A DNA stretch of 64,000 nt from Schistocephalus solidus (GCA_017591395.1 WEDG01007211.1:32024-96023); one strand, 5' to 3'; numbered from the stretch's first letter, positions 12,262-22,765 are shown. A program made the numbers and translations. Notes: generated by a model not told the origin, from the letters alone.

Positions 12262-12370
12262 GTTTCGAGCGCATCTTTGGATCCAGCCCAGCTGATAATC
12301 GGGTATATGATTGGCTGAAATGATTAAGCGCAGAGATCAATCGGGTAGTCTAGCGTGCTTCGCATACTAT
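12262..12370 (+). repeat. R2 element, forward copy, 5' part
   Basis: TCGAGCGCATCTTT, then CAGCCCAGCTGATAATC, then ATGATTGGCTGAAATGA match the forward copy at 13195-13275. It lies head to head with the reverse copy, giving perfect 14-bp arms at 12227-12240 and 12265-12278. The flanks GATTGG and TCAATC of the hammerhead stem I persist, but the middle is decayed. Confidence 0.6.
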
Positions 12371-12378
12371 ATATATAG

Positions 12379-12380
<2 letters not shown>

Positions 12381-12424
<44 letters not shown>
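12381..12424. repeat. (TA)n microsatellite, 44 bp
   Basis: Shared cap: right end of the R2 pair and left end of the SINE1 pair. Confidence 0.9.
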
Positions 12425-12427
<3 letters not shown>

Positions 12428-12730
12428 AGTGTGGGGCTCACCGATCTGCTTAAGGAACATGTATGTTCCGTTGTGCCCCGGAGCTCAGAATAGAGCCCTC
12501 GCAGGCGGTCGCATAGCGACGTGTAGCATATGATGAAATGAAACCAACAAAGACAAGGGAGACCGGAATGGCCATTTCTGGCTTATTAGCCGTCATCAGC
12601 CAGTCATACCCAATCCCAATTGTGGTACACCTAGGATTCGAACCCGTGACCTTTGGTATTTGAATCGAATGCTCTATCATTGAGCCACGGGCTCGTTGTT
12701 TCTGTCGGTTGTGATCGGGAATATGATGTT
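12425..12730 (-). repeat. SINE1, reverse full-length copy
   Basis: Read on the - strand the order is a leader (TCATATTCCCGATCACAACC), a tRNA-like head with box A (TGGCTCAATGA near 12677-12687) and a perfect box B (GGTTCGAATCC, 12634-12644), a hammerhead-like segment (12561-12605), a body, a GGAACATACATGTTCC palindrome, and GAGCCCCACACTATCAT followed by (TA)n. A tRNA-derived pol III promoter with an unrelated body is the definition of a tRNA SINE. Other copies lie at 8012, 16143, 16448 and 59450. Confidence 0.8.
12561..12605 (-). ncRNA. Type I hammerhead ribozyme in SINE1 (HHR-A)
   Basis: The - strand reads, 5' to 3': GACTGG (stem I), CTGATGA (core), C, GGCT-AATA-AGCC (stem II hairpin), A, GAAA (core), TGGCCATT (stem III as A-U, U-A around loop GGCC, then H17 = U), CCGGTC (stem I). 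Stem I is 6 bp with one G-U. All conserved core bases are present and the cleavage triplet AUU obeys the NUH rule. The weakness is a C-A mismatch where G-C is usual at the base of stem II. Among the copies in this window it alone keeps the whole core. Confidence 0.65.
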
Positions 12731-12905
12731 AGTGTGGGGCTCACTGATCTGCTTAATGAATATGTATGTTCCGTTGTCTTTGTCGATTCCACATTATCAA
12801 CATATTCTACAGGTCGCTATGCAACCGCCTGTGAGGGCTCTAGTCTGATTTCCAGGGCACAACGGAATATAAATGTTCCTTAAGCAGATCGATGAGCCAC
12901 ACACT

Positions 12906-12908
<3 letters not shown>
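12731..12908 (+). repeat. SINE1 tail fragments, forward, paired head to head
   Basis: After a short reversed tail piece (12731-12780), the forward tail runs CAACATATTCTACAGG, then TCGCTATGCAACCGCC, then AGGGCACAACGGAATAT, then CACACACTATCAT into (TA)n. It lacks the pol III head and the hammerhead. With the reverse copy it makes an inverted composite capped by TA at both ends. Confidence 0.7.

Positions 12909-12980
<72 letters not shown>
12909..12980. repeat. (TA)36 microsatellite, 72 bp
   Basis: Longest TA run in the window, at the end of a SINE1 tail. Confidence 0.95.
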
Positions 12981-12984
<4 letters not shown>

Positions 12985-13149
12985 AGAAGAGGCGATCACG
13001 GGAACAATCGGTTTAATATGCTCGAGTACGGTGCAGACAATCCACACACTGGGTCTAGCAGATGGGTCATAAGCACTTCATCGAACCGAAGTTCATCATT
13101 GCCTCACCACCTGTCATTCTCTGTCGCTGCAGATCGGGTTTTTATTCAA

Positions 13150-13365
13150 ACAGGAATGGGCGCACACTGATCTAGTGGCTTCTCAAAGCAAACAAGCTCA
13201 GTATGGCGCCGTACTTGAGCGCATGTTTGTGTTTCCAGTCCCAGCTGGTAGTCAGGGTTATGATTGGCTGAATGAAGGCAGAATAAGCCCGAAACAGACT
13301 GTATCAATCTACCCATATTCTCTGTCATGTCTCCTCTGCAATTATATTTTGGCCGACTTCGGCCT
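13150..13365 (+). repeat. R2 element, forward copy
   Basis: It starts with an inverted tail piece (GGCGCACACTGATCTAGTGG) also found at 12035, then runs forward through CCAGTCCCAGCTGGTAGTC, the hammerhead-like HHR-B and the palindromic GGCCGACTTCGGCC near 13350. No coding frame is shared between copies, so it is non-autonomous. Confidence 0.65.
13262..13309 (+). ncRNA. Hammerhead-like fold in R2 (HHR-B), core insertion
   Basis: Stem I is 6 bp: GATTGG (13262-13267) with TCAATC (13304-13309), one G-U. The core box is CTGAATGA, one A more than CTGANGA. Stem II is GGC/GCC with loop AGAATAA. GAAA is at 13291-13294 and stem III ACA/TGT precedes H17 = A. The extra base probably lowers or abolishes cleavage. 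The compensated stems argue that it descends from an active ribozyme. Confidence 0.45.
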
Positions 13366-13737
13366 GGAATTCACTTGTCACTGTCCCGCTTGTTTGAACT
13401 GCTGTTTATCCTTTGTCAGAATTCGGAGAGACGAGGCCGATATGAATGTCCGCATTTAGCAGAAACGGTCTGCTGGATGTGCGTTCAGTTAACTGGCCTA
13501 TATATATCTGCTGACGGAGAATGGCATCGCGCGAAGCTATGCGTGCATGCTAGCGAAATTTCAATAAGGAAAGGGACGCGTCATCAAACGGGACAGCCTG
13601 AGAGCCATGGTCGACTAGTTCACGCGTGAATATTACGGTGGCTGGTGCGTGTAAATGGGGAAAGGTGGTGGGAATCCGGCAAGCACCACGACTTTAACAC
13701 CCATCAGTAATTTTTTGGTTGAGGAAGTAATTAACTT

Positions 13738-13905
13738 CGGTTGGTCTAGTCGTGTACTCACACCACTTGCTCGCACACGACCAAAAAGCCAAGGGGATGT
13801 TTTCTGACAAGAAGCAGCAGAATTGCCGTGCTTGACCAAACAGGAAACAAACAATTCAGTTCTGTCCAGGACTTGGCGGTAAAGAGAATAGATGTGCAAA
13901 CGCCT
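13738..13905 (+). repeat. Dispersed repeat R3, copy 1
   Basis: Shares TGCTCGCACACGACC, AAAAGCCAAGG and TTTTCTGAC, then AGCAGCAG blocks, with 26248-26400 in the same orientation. Identity is moderate. No coding potential was seen. Confidence 0.5.
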
Positions 13906-15921
13906 AGAGTCGGATGTGTGATACAATAGCAAGGTAAACTTCCAGAGGTCGTGGCATTAGTCGTAGGGCACAGAGAATGCACGGTAGACGGAATTGAGAT
14001 GGTAAGCACCCAGCACCTTGATAAGCTGCAGTATATGCACTAGTAGTCTACCCTGTTTTGTAACGGGTTGGGTTTCGTGCATTGCGCATTCAACTACATT
14101 GATAGCATTACTGTACGCGCTTGCATGTTTGCGAAGGTGACGTTTTCCCTGCCCCAGGCAGATCAGGTGGAAGCAGCGAAATTGGCTTGAAGATAAATTC
14201 TTCCAAACCACTTGTGATATCTTCCAGTTTCGTGGTCAAATGCGATGCCCTTGAATTAGGCAGCTTCTGTTTCCTTTTACCGAATTCCCTGCCAGACAAG
14301 TGAGGTCGAGTTGAAATCGATCATCGGGGTGGGCCTACACCAGGTTCAACCAAAGTCAGTTCGAAATCAAATATGTGAGTAGAGGGTGGCAGTCTTTATA
14401 CATAGATGTAAAACATATCCCATGCACACAGATGACATCCTTCGCGTGCACTTGTTCGATCAATCGAACTTCCTCCTCATTCTTCGAACCTTTCTCATCG
14501 ATTGTGTTTCCTAGTAACTGCATATAATCACCGAGGAACGTAAGTAATCAACTATATCATCTATAAAATGTGAAATCGATCGAAATGACATCCTGGTCAG
14601 ACAAGATCCTGACTGACAAGGTCTCTTGCTTCGGTTAGATGATGGTGCTGGTTAACGATGTTGCAAAAACAAACCTTTGGAGTGACTGGCGTTTTGACGG
14701 GACTCAGCTGTCTTGAACAGTCACCGTGTTGTCCTCGATAAGTTCCCTTTGACCTACCGTAGTCAAGCATTCTCCTCTTTCCCGTTTTCGCTAACCCATG
14801 GATTTCAGCAGTTGAACATCTGCATGTGCTGTCCGGTCGAAAGAGCTAAGCCTGCCGGCGTGTCAGGAGCAGACCACAATTATCCTTCCCTCGGAAAACT
14901 GTGTTTTGTCCGGAGCTGGCCCTATCTGAGACCGTCCCACTATTGTCTTTCCACGTACGTGTTAGGCAGATTCCATCTTCCTGGGCTCCCTATCGTCGCG
15001 GTAATAGCGATAGGACAAAATTTGTAAATTTTAGCCCCACTTACGTTTTCGGTTTCGACCTTCCTGTATTTTGTACCTCCTTCAAACTAAATAACTTTGA
15101 GCTCAGTGGCATGTTGACACACGCCGTTGGTTCGCCTCCTCTGTGTATGTCCATTTATAAATTGACAGCTCAGTCGTTATTAGACTAACTGTTGTTGTTT
15201 GATTCTGTCTGTGGAGTTCCTCGCGGCAACCTGCGGCCTCTGCAAGTTGAAAAAGGTTTTCAATTATCTAGGTGGGGTAGGTGCAAGGGGTTTGCTACGG
15301 CCGATTGACTTGTCACCTCTGTGCAAGTGCATTTTTAATCAGTTGATTGGGTGCTTCTTCTTGACGAAAAAAACCTTTAGACCTTGTCCTCGATGCCCTG
15401 AAGTGCATCACTCGATCCTTGTTTTTCCCCGGTCGCCAACATGTAGCCTGTGGCGTGGCGGGTTTTATGGAGCACTTAACGGCCCTTGTGTGCAGAGAGC
15501 TTTTTTGTCTAGTCACTCGCAGACCGGCTGCTGCCTAACGCTTCTGGCTCCTCATTGGTTTGTTTCTATCACACAAAGAGCTGAACCGGAATTGGAGGCT
15601 TCAGTGGTAGCCGGAGTAGGAGACTGACGCCAAAGCTCCCTTAAACCCTGGTGACACGACAGGAACTCGGTTCAACTTCGCTGTGGGATGACTTTTTTCT
15701 TCTGAGTGCATTGCACGGTTTTTGATAAAAAACCGTTATTCCACTGCCTCTTGAATGGTACAATACTAGGATTATTTTGAAATGTGTGTGCTAGCAGGTT
15801 TTTACGCTTTTTATGCATGTCGGTGCTTGAAATTTCAGCTTCTGTCCTATTCTCTCCCCCCCCCACTTCCCCCCTCTTCTCACGCACTCACACACTGTGC
15901 GCGTGTTTGCACTTTTTACAG
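13906..15921. other. No gene seen upstream of exon 1
   Basis: Frames of up to 142 codons (15199-15627, +) lack motifs and splice support. A C-rich and pyrimidine-rich run (15852-15920) is the polypyrimidine tract of the exon 1 acceptor. Confidence 0.45.
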
Positions 15922-16128
15922 GAGATGAATCAAGTAATGGAGACTGACACGGTGGTGAACCTGTTAAAGAAGCTGCACAAAGAACTGCCCGCCGAGTCGG
16001 TGCTCAAATTCATCAAGTGCTGGGTAGGCGATGCCGAAGCCCTCGGCGATCGGGAGTCCTGCGTCCTCAGTCGGCCCGACGCCAAGGGTCGAATGCGACG
16101 CATCGATGGCGGCAAGGGCTCGGACAAG
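15922..16128 (+). CDS. Exon 1 (first supported) of an unidentified gene
   Basis: The exon is 207 nt, phase 0 to phase 0, between a pyrimidine-rich tract ending TTTTTACAG and the donor GTAAGG at 16129. It encodes 69 residues starting E-M-N-Q-V-M, so an ATG three bases in could be the start if the upstream exon is untranslated. Residues 8-35 look like two amphipathic helices (VVNLLKKLHKEL, then ESVLKFIKCWVG), followed by a basic, Gly-rich end (GRMRRIDGGKGSDK). I do not recognise the family. Its phase fits the exon at 28704. A SINE1 unit begins only 14 bp downstream of the exon end. Coding reality rests on frame, splice sites and phase chain, not on homology. Confidence 0.7.
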
Positions 16129-16142
16129 GTAAGGTCGCCCCC

Positions 16143-16447
16143 CTATCATCATATTCCCGATCGCAACCGCCAAAACAAAGTGCCCGTGGCTCAATGGTAG
16201 AGCGTTCGACTCAATTACCAAAGATCGCGGGTACGAATCCCAGGTGGTCCACACTTGGGATTGGGTATGACTGGCTGATGACAGCTAATAAACCAGATAT
16301 GGCCATTCCGGGCTCTCTTGTATTTGCCGAATCCATTTCATCAACATATGCTACACGTCGCTATGCGACTGCCTGCGAGGGCTCTAGTCTGAGCTCCAGG
16401 GCACAACGGAACATACATGTTCCTTAAGAAGATCGGTTAGCCGCACA
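16143..16447 (+). repeat. SINE1 tandem unit 1, exactly 305 bp
   Basis: Starts CTATCATCATATTCCCGATC. The head has box A TGGCTCAATGG (16187-16197) and box B GGTACGAATCC (16230-16240, one change from consensus). The hammerhead position is 16269-16313, where GAAA has become GATA and stem II is weakened. The body ends GCCGCACA before the next CTATCAT at 16448. It lies inside the intron, immediately after the exon 1 donor. Confidence 0.8.
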
Positions 16448-16639
16448 CTATCATCACATTCCCGATCGCAACCGACAAAGCAACGAGCCCGTGGCTCAAC
16501 AGTAGACCGTTCGGCTCAATTACCAAAGGTCACGGGTTCGAATCCCAGGTGTTCCACACTTGGGATTGGGTATGACTGGCTAGTAACGACTAATAAGCCA
16601 GAAATGGCCATTCCGGTCTCCCTTGTCTTTTTCTGTTCC

Positions 16640-16643
<4 letters not shown>
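16448..16643 (+). repeat. SINE1 tandem unit 2, truncated, with (TA)n tail
   Basis: Continues unit 1 with no gap. Box B at 16535-16545 is perfect (GGTTCGAATCC); box A is damaged (CAACAGTAG). The hammerhead position is 16574-16618: stems and GAAA are kept but the core reads CTAGTAA instead of CTGATGA. It stops after CTCCCTTGTC and runs into (TA)n, losing the rest of the body. Confidence 0.8.

Positions 16644-16677
<34 letters not shown>
16644..16677. repeat. (TA)17 microsatellite
   Basis: Terminates SINE1 tandem unit 2. Confidence 0.9.
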
Positions 16678-16680
<3 letters not shown>

Positions 16681-16809
16681 ATAAAGAGTTCAGCTCTACA
16701 TCTGACTTTGGGAAATGTACCAGGAACAATAAACTAATTAACCGTGTCCTACAGAGGAATCTACAGTTGGGCGATGTTTGCGCCAATACGCGCTTAGCGT
16801 ATTTTTTTA

Positions 16810-17610
16810 TCCCGTCGTTATTGGTTGTGTGTGTTTTAATTTTTCCTTGAGAAATTTGTGTGTGGCATTTAAATCGATATCCCCATTGATGCATGCTTCA
16901 CCTGAGTGCATTGCTTCTAGGAAATTGCGGCCTTTTCTAATTGGGCAGTAGCCCACAATCCAAGTTTTCTCCCACGCGAATTTATGCGCTGTGCCCACTG
17001 TGTGCATGTCTACCTGGCATAGATGGTCACCTCATCTTACCGCTTACTGATGTTCGTGTATGCGGTTTTAGGCGGATTTTCGAGTTTGCCCACAATTTAG
17101 TGACATCACAACTGGGACAGTGGATTTTATGGAAGAAGTCGCGCGGGTATCCATTTTCGGAGAATAATCTATAGTGGTATTTCCTTGTTCCGTGATATCT
17201 TTCTTCCTCAGAGCATTGTGTTTTTGCTCGATTTAGGAGACTGTAGACAGAAATCTTTTCGCAAGTGACTGGGTGAGTATTCTCAAAGTGTATGATGATC
17301 TTAGAATATGTTTCTTTGCGATAAACTGATGTGTGGAGTGATCCATCAGCTATGATGTACGAGGACATCCAGGAATGGGAGTTGTCTGTCAATCTCCGTT
17401 TCGATCGTACACTCAATTCCTAAAAATGTAGAGTTCTGATTTTTGTGCAGCAGGTCTAAGTGTTTCTTCCTGATCACGCCAAACGTATCATTTACGTAGT
17501 GCAGCCACAGTTTTGGTTTCGCTGTTGGAAGAGCTATCGATTCCAATGTCTGCAGAAACGCACACAGACACAGTCGGTGAAGTGCGTGCCCGACCGAAAA
17601 AACCGAGATG
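16810..17610 (-). pseudogene. Penelope-like element fragment (RT palm to C-terminus)
   Basis: Reading the - strand from 17610, an RT segment includes PKLWLHYVNDTFGVI, matching the Penelope motif LRYVDDTF except that the first catalytic Asp is Asn. LPFLDVLV follows. A frameshift near 17346-17416 leads to HTSVYRKETYSK, HPVTCEK and ENGYPRDFF, the linker after the RT in this family. The GIY-YIG nuclease is largely missing. A last frame (17007-16807) gives HKFAWEKTW, then FLEAMHSG, then INGDIDLNATH, the usual C-terminal tail. Stops, a frameshift and the Asp change mean it is dead. In the family the protein would reverse-transcribe and insert its own RNA. Confidence 0.75.
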
Positions 17611-19198
17611 TGTGACAGTGGCATGTGGGTCTGGAATGATTGTGCTCTTACTGCTGATCATGAGGATGAAGGTCGCTAGACCAGTAGCCTCGTAGTAATT
17701 GTGAATGGAAGATGCAGAGGAGAGAGGAATGACGAATATGTGCGCACGCACCTAGACACACACACACACACACACTAGGTGGTTTGTTGTAGTGCACACA
17801 TTACTCAGTGCGGCGGTGGTTTACATGCCAAGCTAGCGCAGGCTTGCCTCTTCTACTTTGGGCGGGAACAGCAGCGGCCGTGGAATGTGACAGGCAGGGT
17901 GCCAAGACGGAAACTTTTCTTCCGGGTTGCCGTACCGTGGGTGCGTTCGGCTACCCTAAATAGATGAGGATGTCAGGTGAAGAATAGGGCATGAGGACCA
18001 CGACTGTCGACTGGGGGCTGCAAGATGCAAAAGGGGTGCGTGAATCATGCGGGGGCAGCCGCAGCAGAAAGCATCGACGCTATGTCTGTGGTGACGGCGG
18101 CGGTGGCGGTGGCGGCAGCAAGAATGCCAGATACTGGAACAGCTGATGGGCAAAAGCGGCCACCGTAGGCGCCGAGTGGAGGAGGTAAGCAAACGTGTGC
18201 ACACAGGAGCCGGAACAAAGTGCATCACGTGATCCGCCGGTCCGAGGACTCCCAGGGTGCCGTGCAACTCAGGTCGACCAGCTCCACCCGCGGCGCCTTA
18301 CACAACCTTTGAAGCCATGCCACTGCGCAGTCCAAGGGGGGAGCAGGACTCAGAGGTGCTTAGAGAGCGACTCCCTCCTCTTCCCCCATAACTGATCGGG
18401 ATAAAAGAATCAGGCTATCTTGACTATCCTGGTAACATTATACTAGCCACTGTCTAGCCGTATAATAGCGGCTGACCTTTGCAGGCCTGTGTACGGCTAG
18501 CCATTTGACTGGCTTACAGGAGCGCAACCTCTGTGAGCAACTCTTGCACGGATTGTGCGCCAACCAATCAAAAAGATCGAAAATCAATCAATCGAAATCA
18601 ACCAATCAAAAAATCAAACTGCTAGGAGGCAGTTGTGTGACCGATTGGGCAAGGTCTTTAGCTTCAGGTTTCTGCATAGTACGTTCATCGGTAAGGATGC
18701 CTTGCATGTCCGCCTAAATAGAACGCGGGCCTAGGAACCGCTCACAGTACAAGTGGCGTTGTGCCAAAGGTGGAAATGCAGGGAACCAGTTAAGAACTTA
18801 GTTGTTGTTCCAAAGCTCATCTCTCTGGCGCATGCCGGTGATTGCGGCTGTGTGGTTTATGATTTAAGAATAATCACATTTCCAAAAATAATCAGTTTAT
18901 TTTTCAGGAGGTGGTTGATTCAATCGTTTATGTAAACATTCACAGTCAACCAAAGAATGGTTTTGCTTGGGCACATTCTTATGAAGTTCGTTCAGTAATT
19001 TCTGGCGAATTCCTGCTGCAACCACAGCGTTTGTGCTGCTGGTTTTCAAGTTGCTTAATGCTCATTCCCGCAGAAGGAAAAACTGCACCGTCAACAGTTC
19101 ATCGGGTTACTATATCAGAATTGGGGGATTGCATAAGTTACAGTAGGCTAAGCAGGTAACATTACCCAGCTGTGATTAAACTCTCGGCTCCTGGTGTG

Positions 19199-19272
19199 GG
19201 CCTCGTAGCTCAGTTGGTTATAGCGTTTTCCTTCCTCTTACTGGCAAGGGTTTGAATCCCACCTAGGAGGCC
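19199..19272 (+). other. tRNA-like sequence with pol III boxes A and B
   Basis: A 74-nt stretch with a box A-like TAGCTCAGTTGG (19206-19217) and box B-like GGTTTGAATCC (19249-19259, one change from consensus). The ends are complementary over 10 nt with one mismatch (GGCCTCGTAG with CTAGGAGGCC). The anticodon stem does not pair (TTTTC against TTACT) and the T stem is short, so it is unlikely to be a working tRNA. A tRNA pseudogene or SINE head is more likely. Confidence 0.4.
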
Positions 19273-21597
19273 GCCTAGTTTTTCACGATGAATCATTCAA
19301 CTTTACCAAAATCCCTTCCTTACAGTTCATAACGTGCAGGTCACAAGCTGTAGTGGTCACTTTGAAGACAGCTATCACCTATACCAGTCGAAAGCCAGAA
19401 TCAGTGTTTTACTTCTCTTCGTGTTTTGTCACCAGTGTCTCTATGAACGGGGATCACGAGCATCTCACAGGCATGCTCCATAGAGAAATACGCTCAATAT
19501 TGTTTCTCGAATTCCTACCGAATTATCTCGTACTACGGCGTCCGCCCTGCACAAGAAGGATTAATCGATCAGCTGCATTTGAGGAATGTCGTTGGAGTGT
19601 CTGTCGCGAGTGACTGCCGCGAGGAAGGTGTCCTCTACTCGAGTCTTTGCTCTTTCCTAGATTCCAGAGGTTTCAGCTGGGTTCTAACTTCCCGGTCCGG
19701 TCCAAGGAAGCTGAAGCTGTCAGGTAGAGTGAGGGCATCTACTAGTGGTGAAGCAAATGCCCCCCGTTCAACATATCAGGCGAATTTGTTTGCTTTGGAT
19801 CAGTTGATTGTGGAGTTCACTGTCAGTCGTTTGGGGTGCGGGGGTGATTGTGATAGTTCTGTAGCGCCATCGGAACAATGGTCCAATTGAGATCAATGCT
19901 GTCATAAACATGCTGCAGTGCTGGCCTAGGCTCGTAGATTTGTTTATTGTTGATCAGACTGGCGCGAATCCTGTAGTACTACTTGTGTGCTCGTTTTTTC
20001 AAGTAGATAAACAACGTCAAGACCCAGAGGAACTGTGTGTGGGCGTGGTGGCTGAAGGACCGAGATAGTCTGTAACAGGCGACCTTGCTCCCAACTCTGC
20101 ACATGTCTGGCCTAAATACGCGGCGTCTGGGATCTCGCATTCATGCGTTTTTCAACCATATCTCATCGCTGCGTGTAACCTGCGGGTACGTCAAAAGCAC
20201 TTTGGTCTTTCCAGCGTGTAGGGACAAACCGCTACTTATTGGTTAGCAAAAAAAGCCATGCTGGTCGCTGCAAAGACCCGACGCATCTACGCAGGTACTG
20301 TCGGGTTGTTTGGTAAATACTGGCCGATTTTTCTGCTTAATCATTTGAGTGTCCTCTTTAAGAATACTCCAATAATTTCTCCCAGACTACAATTTTGACT
20401 ATATAAACTCTTAATAACTAAAAGGCAAAAATAAAAATCTTTTCTTTTCTTGCATCGATTCAAGCTTGGTCATGCTGCTTCATAATCAGTCACCAGCATC
20501 AACAGACCATGAAGAGAAGTGCCCACAAGTTATCGGGTAGTGTGCATGTGGTTTCAGAGGGAGTCTTGAAGGTGGGAAGGGTATAGAACGGCCTGTTGCT
20601 CTTACAAAAAGTGTCAGATAAATATCTGTGGAACTTTTCAGCGGTGTCCGACCATCTTACGCAAATTAATAACGGGAAAGAAAACTTCGTAAATGGGTCC
20701 CACGTGAACGCACTGAAAATCAGTGTTTAGCGTTTTCGATGTGCACTTAAGGGAAATGGTTAAGCCCTCCCCCAATCTACCCATTTTTTTTCCTCCATGA
20801 TCGTTCTGAACCGCTGTAGGTGAGAAGCAGCCTACCGCGTTATGACCTGTCCATAATAAATCGGTATGTAACATATGTGATCGTCCACACTTGAGGGCTT
20901 TGTGGCCACTTGGTCCACGAGCACTTATTCGTCCTACGTGAGATCCTGCTGGCAATCCCTCCAACCCTGCATGCACTGCGTAGCACTGAACTGGGCAAAC
21001 AGCCGGGCGCTATCTTGGGATGCTGTGACGGGGATGAAACCTTGTCATGGTTCGACGTACGCTGTCCCGTCTTCATCGCTGCAGGCTAGCGTGGACAGCC
21101 CTCTTTAGAGAAGAAGTACACGCAGTCTCGCTGGAAGAGGAACTTTATTCAGTGGGAGTTTCGGATTCATGCTTGTTAAAATTACCGTTCCCCCTCCCTA
21201 ACTTCGTCAGGGTAGTTTGTTCTTTACTGCAGTGACGCCTTGGCGACCGATGTTCGGGTCTTTTATTGCTAGACTTTCATCCGCCGTGTTGGATGTTGCT
21301 CTGATGATTGCTCGACCATGTATACTACCCACAGTTGCAGCTCCTGACGCTGGAAAGCGCTGAGGTATTATGAAGTCATAGTCGTATCAGGCGCACACCT
21401 AGAACTGTGAATTCGTTGTTACATAATTCTGCAATTTTCATTCTGCACTGCGACACCTTTACACAGACTTTTAAGACCAGCATACAAGTGCTCTCCTGCT
21501 CCTCGTCGGCAGTGGACCCGCGGAGCGTTCGTGCGTGCGGGAAATCGGCTCAGCTCCTGTGCGCTGATTCGCCTTTGATCACGCCGTCGTCCCTCGT

Positions 21598-21637
21598 AGT
21601 AGTAGTAGCTGCTGCTGCTGCTGCTGCTGCTGCTGCA
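21598..21637. repeat. (GTA)n(GCT)n trinucleotide repeat
   Basis: GTA triplets pass directly into about nine GCT triplets. Confidence 0.85.
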
Positions 21638-22549
21638 ACACCGGTAACGCTGGCTCAGAACCGTTCTCACTCCCACCCCCTTCCAGCTTCCCCGTTACCC
21701 CTCCCTTATTAGATGGCCTGTCGCTTGCTGCCTGACAGCAAAGACCTAATGCGTGCGTGTGTGCGCACGCACGCACGCGCGCGTACACTAATTGCCTTTG
21801 AGTTAAATTAATGAAATTTAGCGTTTGTGTTCGTGCGCTGGCGTGCTACTTTGCTGGGATTCCGTCGCTCCCTCCCTCCTCCACCCTCTCGGAGCGAATG
21901 CGTGCGTATCGCACCAGTTTAAGTTAATATCAAAGGCTGCAGGAGTTTTGAAGGGGTTGCCTCCTAAGCGATCGGATCTCCTTCGTGCATGAGTAGTTAT
22001 CTCGCCTCTATTCTTGATGGCCACCCCCGACTCCACTGTGGCACGAACTTTTGGGATGTGAATCCTCCGCACGCAGTTTCCCCGGGTGCGACAGCAGACT
22101 ACGGGTACGTTGAACAGACAGCGCGTTTGGCCAGCCTATCGGTACTTGCTCTTATCGGGGCACAACATGGGTAAACCCAAATATTTTGCACTACTGCACC
22201 ATCGAACGTTCTATCCAGTGCACCTCGCATTAAACTTATAGGCGCCGCACGGGTAGAAACCGTTCTGCTGCGTGAGTGATTTGTTGTGATGTGGTGACGG
22301 GGATGCTAGGGTCCCAGTTGCGGTGACTATGAAACTGTCCGATGAGACATAAATGGAACTGAAACGTGCGATCGCCGTCACGGTGGGTTGTCTATCCTGA
22401 ATTTTGCGAGTATTCGTTCAGGTGGTTGGGTTGGGTTCCGCGCAGTGTGTGTGAAATTGCCAACAGCCGAACTAAGAATTTGGATGCAATCGTTTCATCC
22501 TAATATGGCCTCTGTGGTACTCTCACTTAGCTGGGATCCAAAACAGGTG

Positions 22550-22765
22550 AGGCGACACGCTTAGGGGTGGCTCCGGCCGCGCAAGCCACCTGCGCGCTCT
22601 CCTGCCTCCGGTCCGGATTTGGTCATGACACCGGGTTCAGTTGGGGTAGGTGCAGCGCAAGTCTACTCACTATAATCTAATCCACGCGCAGGTCATTGTC
22701 CTTGTGCCACCTTGCTGTGAGGCACACGGTGGACCTCGTTGAAACCGACAATCGGAGTCTGGTCG
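22550..22765 (+). repeat. R440 copy, 3' half
   Basis: Contains GGGGTGGCTCCGGCCGCGC, GTGCAGCGCAAGTCTACT and a degenerate end block (GTGGACCTCGTTGAAACC). The 5' block is absent. Confidence 0.65.

Larger units (their letters stand above)
17611..22549. other. Intronic DNA, no coding element recognised
   Basis: Holds a (CA)n run at 17756-17775, a G/C trinucleotide-rich part near 18090-18120, the tRNA-like sequence at 19199-19272, a (GTA)(GCT)n run at 21598-21637 and a CG-rich alternating run at 21760-21785. No exon or transposon domain was recognised. Confidence 0.4.

Noticed and set aside
19199..19272. Working tRNA gene
   Set aside because: Boxes A and B are present, but the anticodon stem does not pair and the terminal stem is 10 bp, unlike a tRNA.
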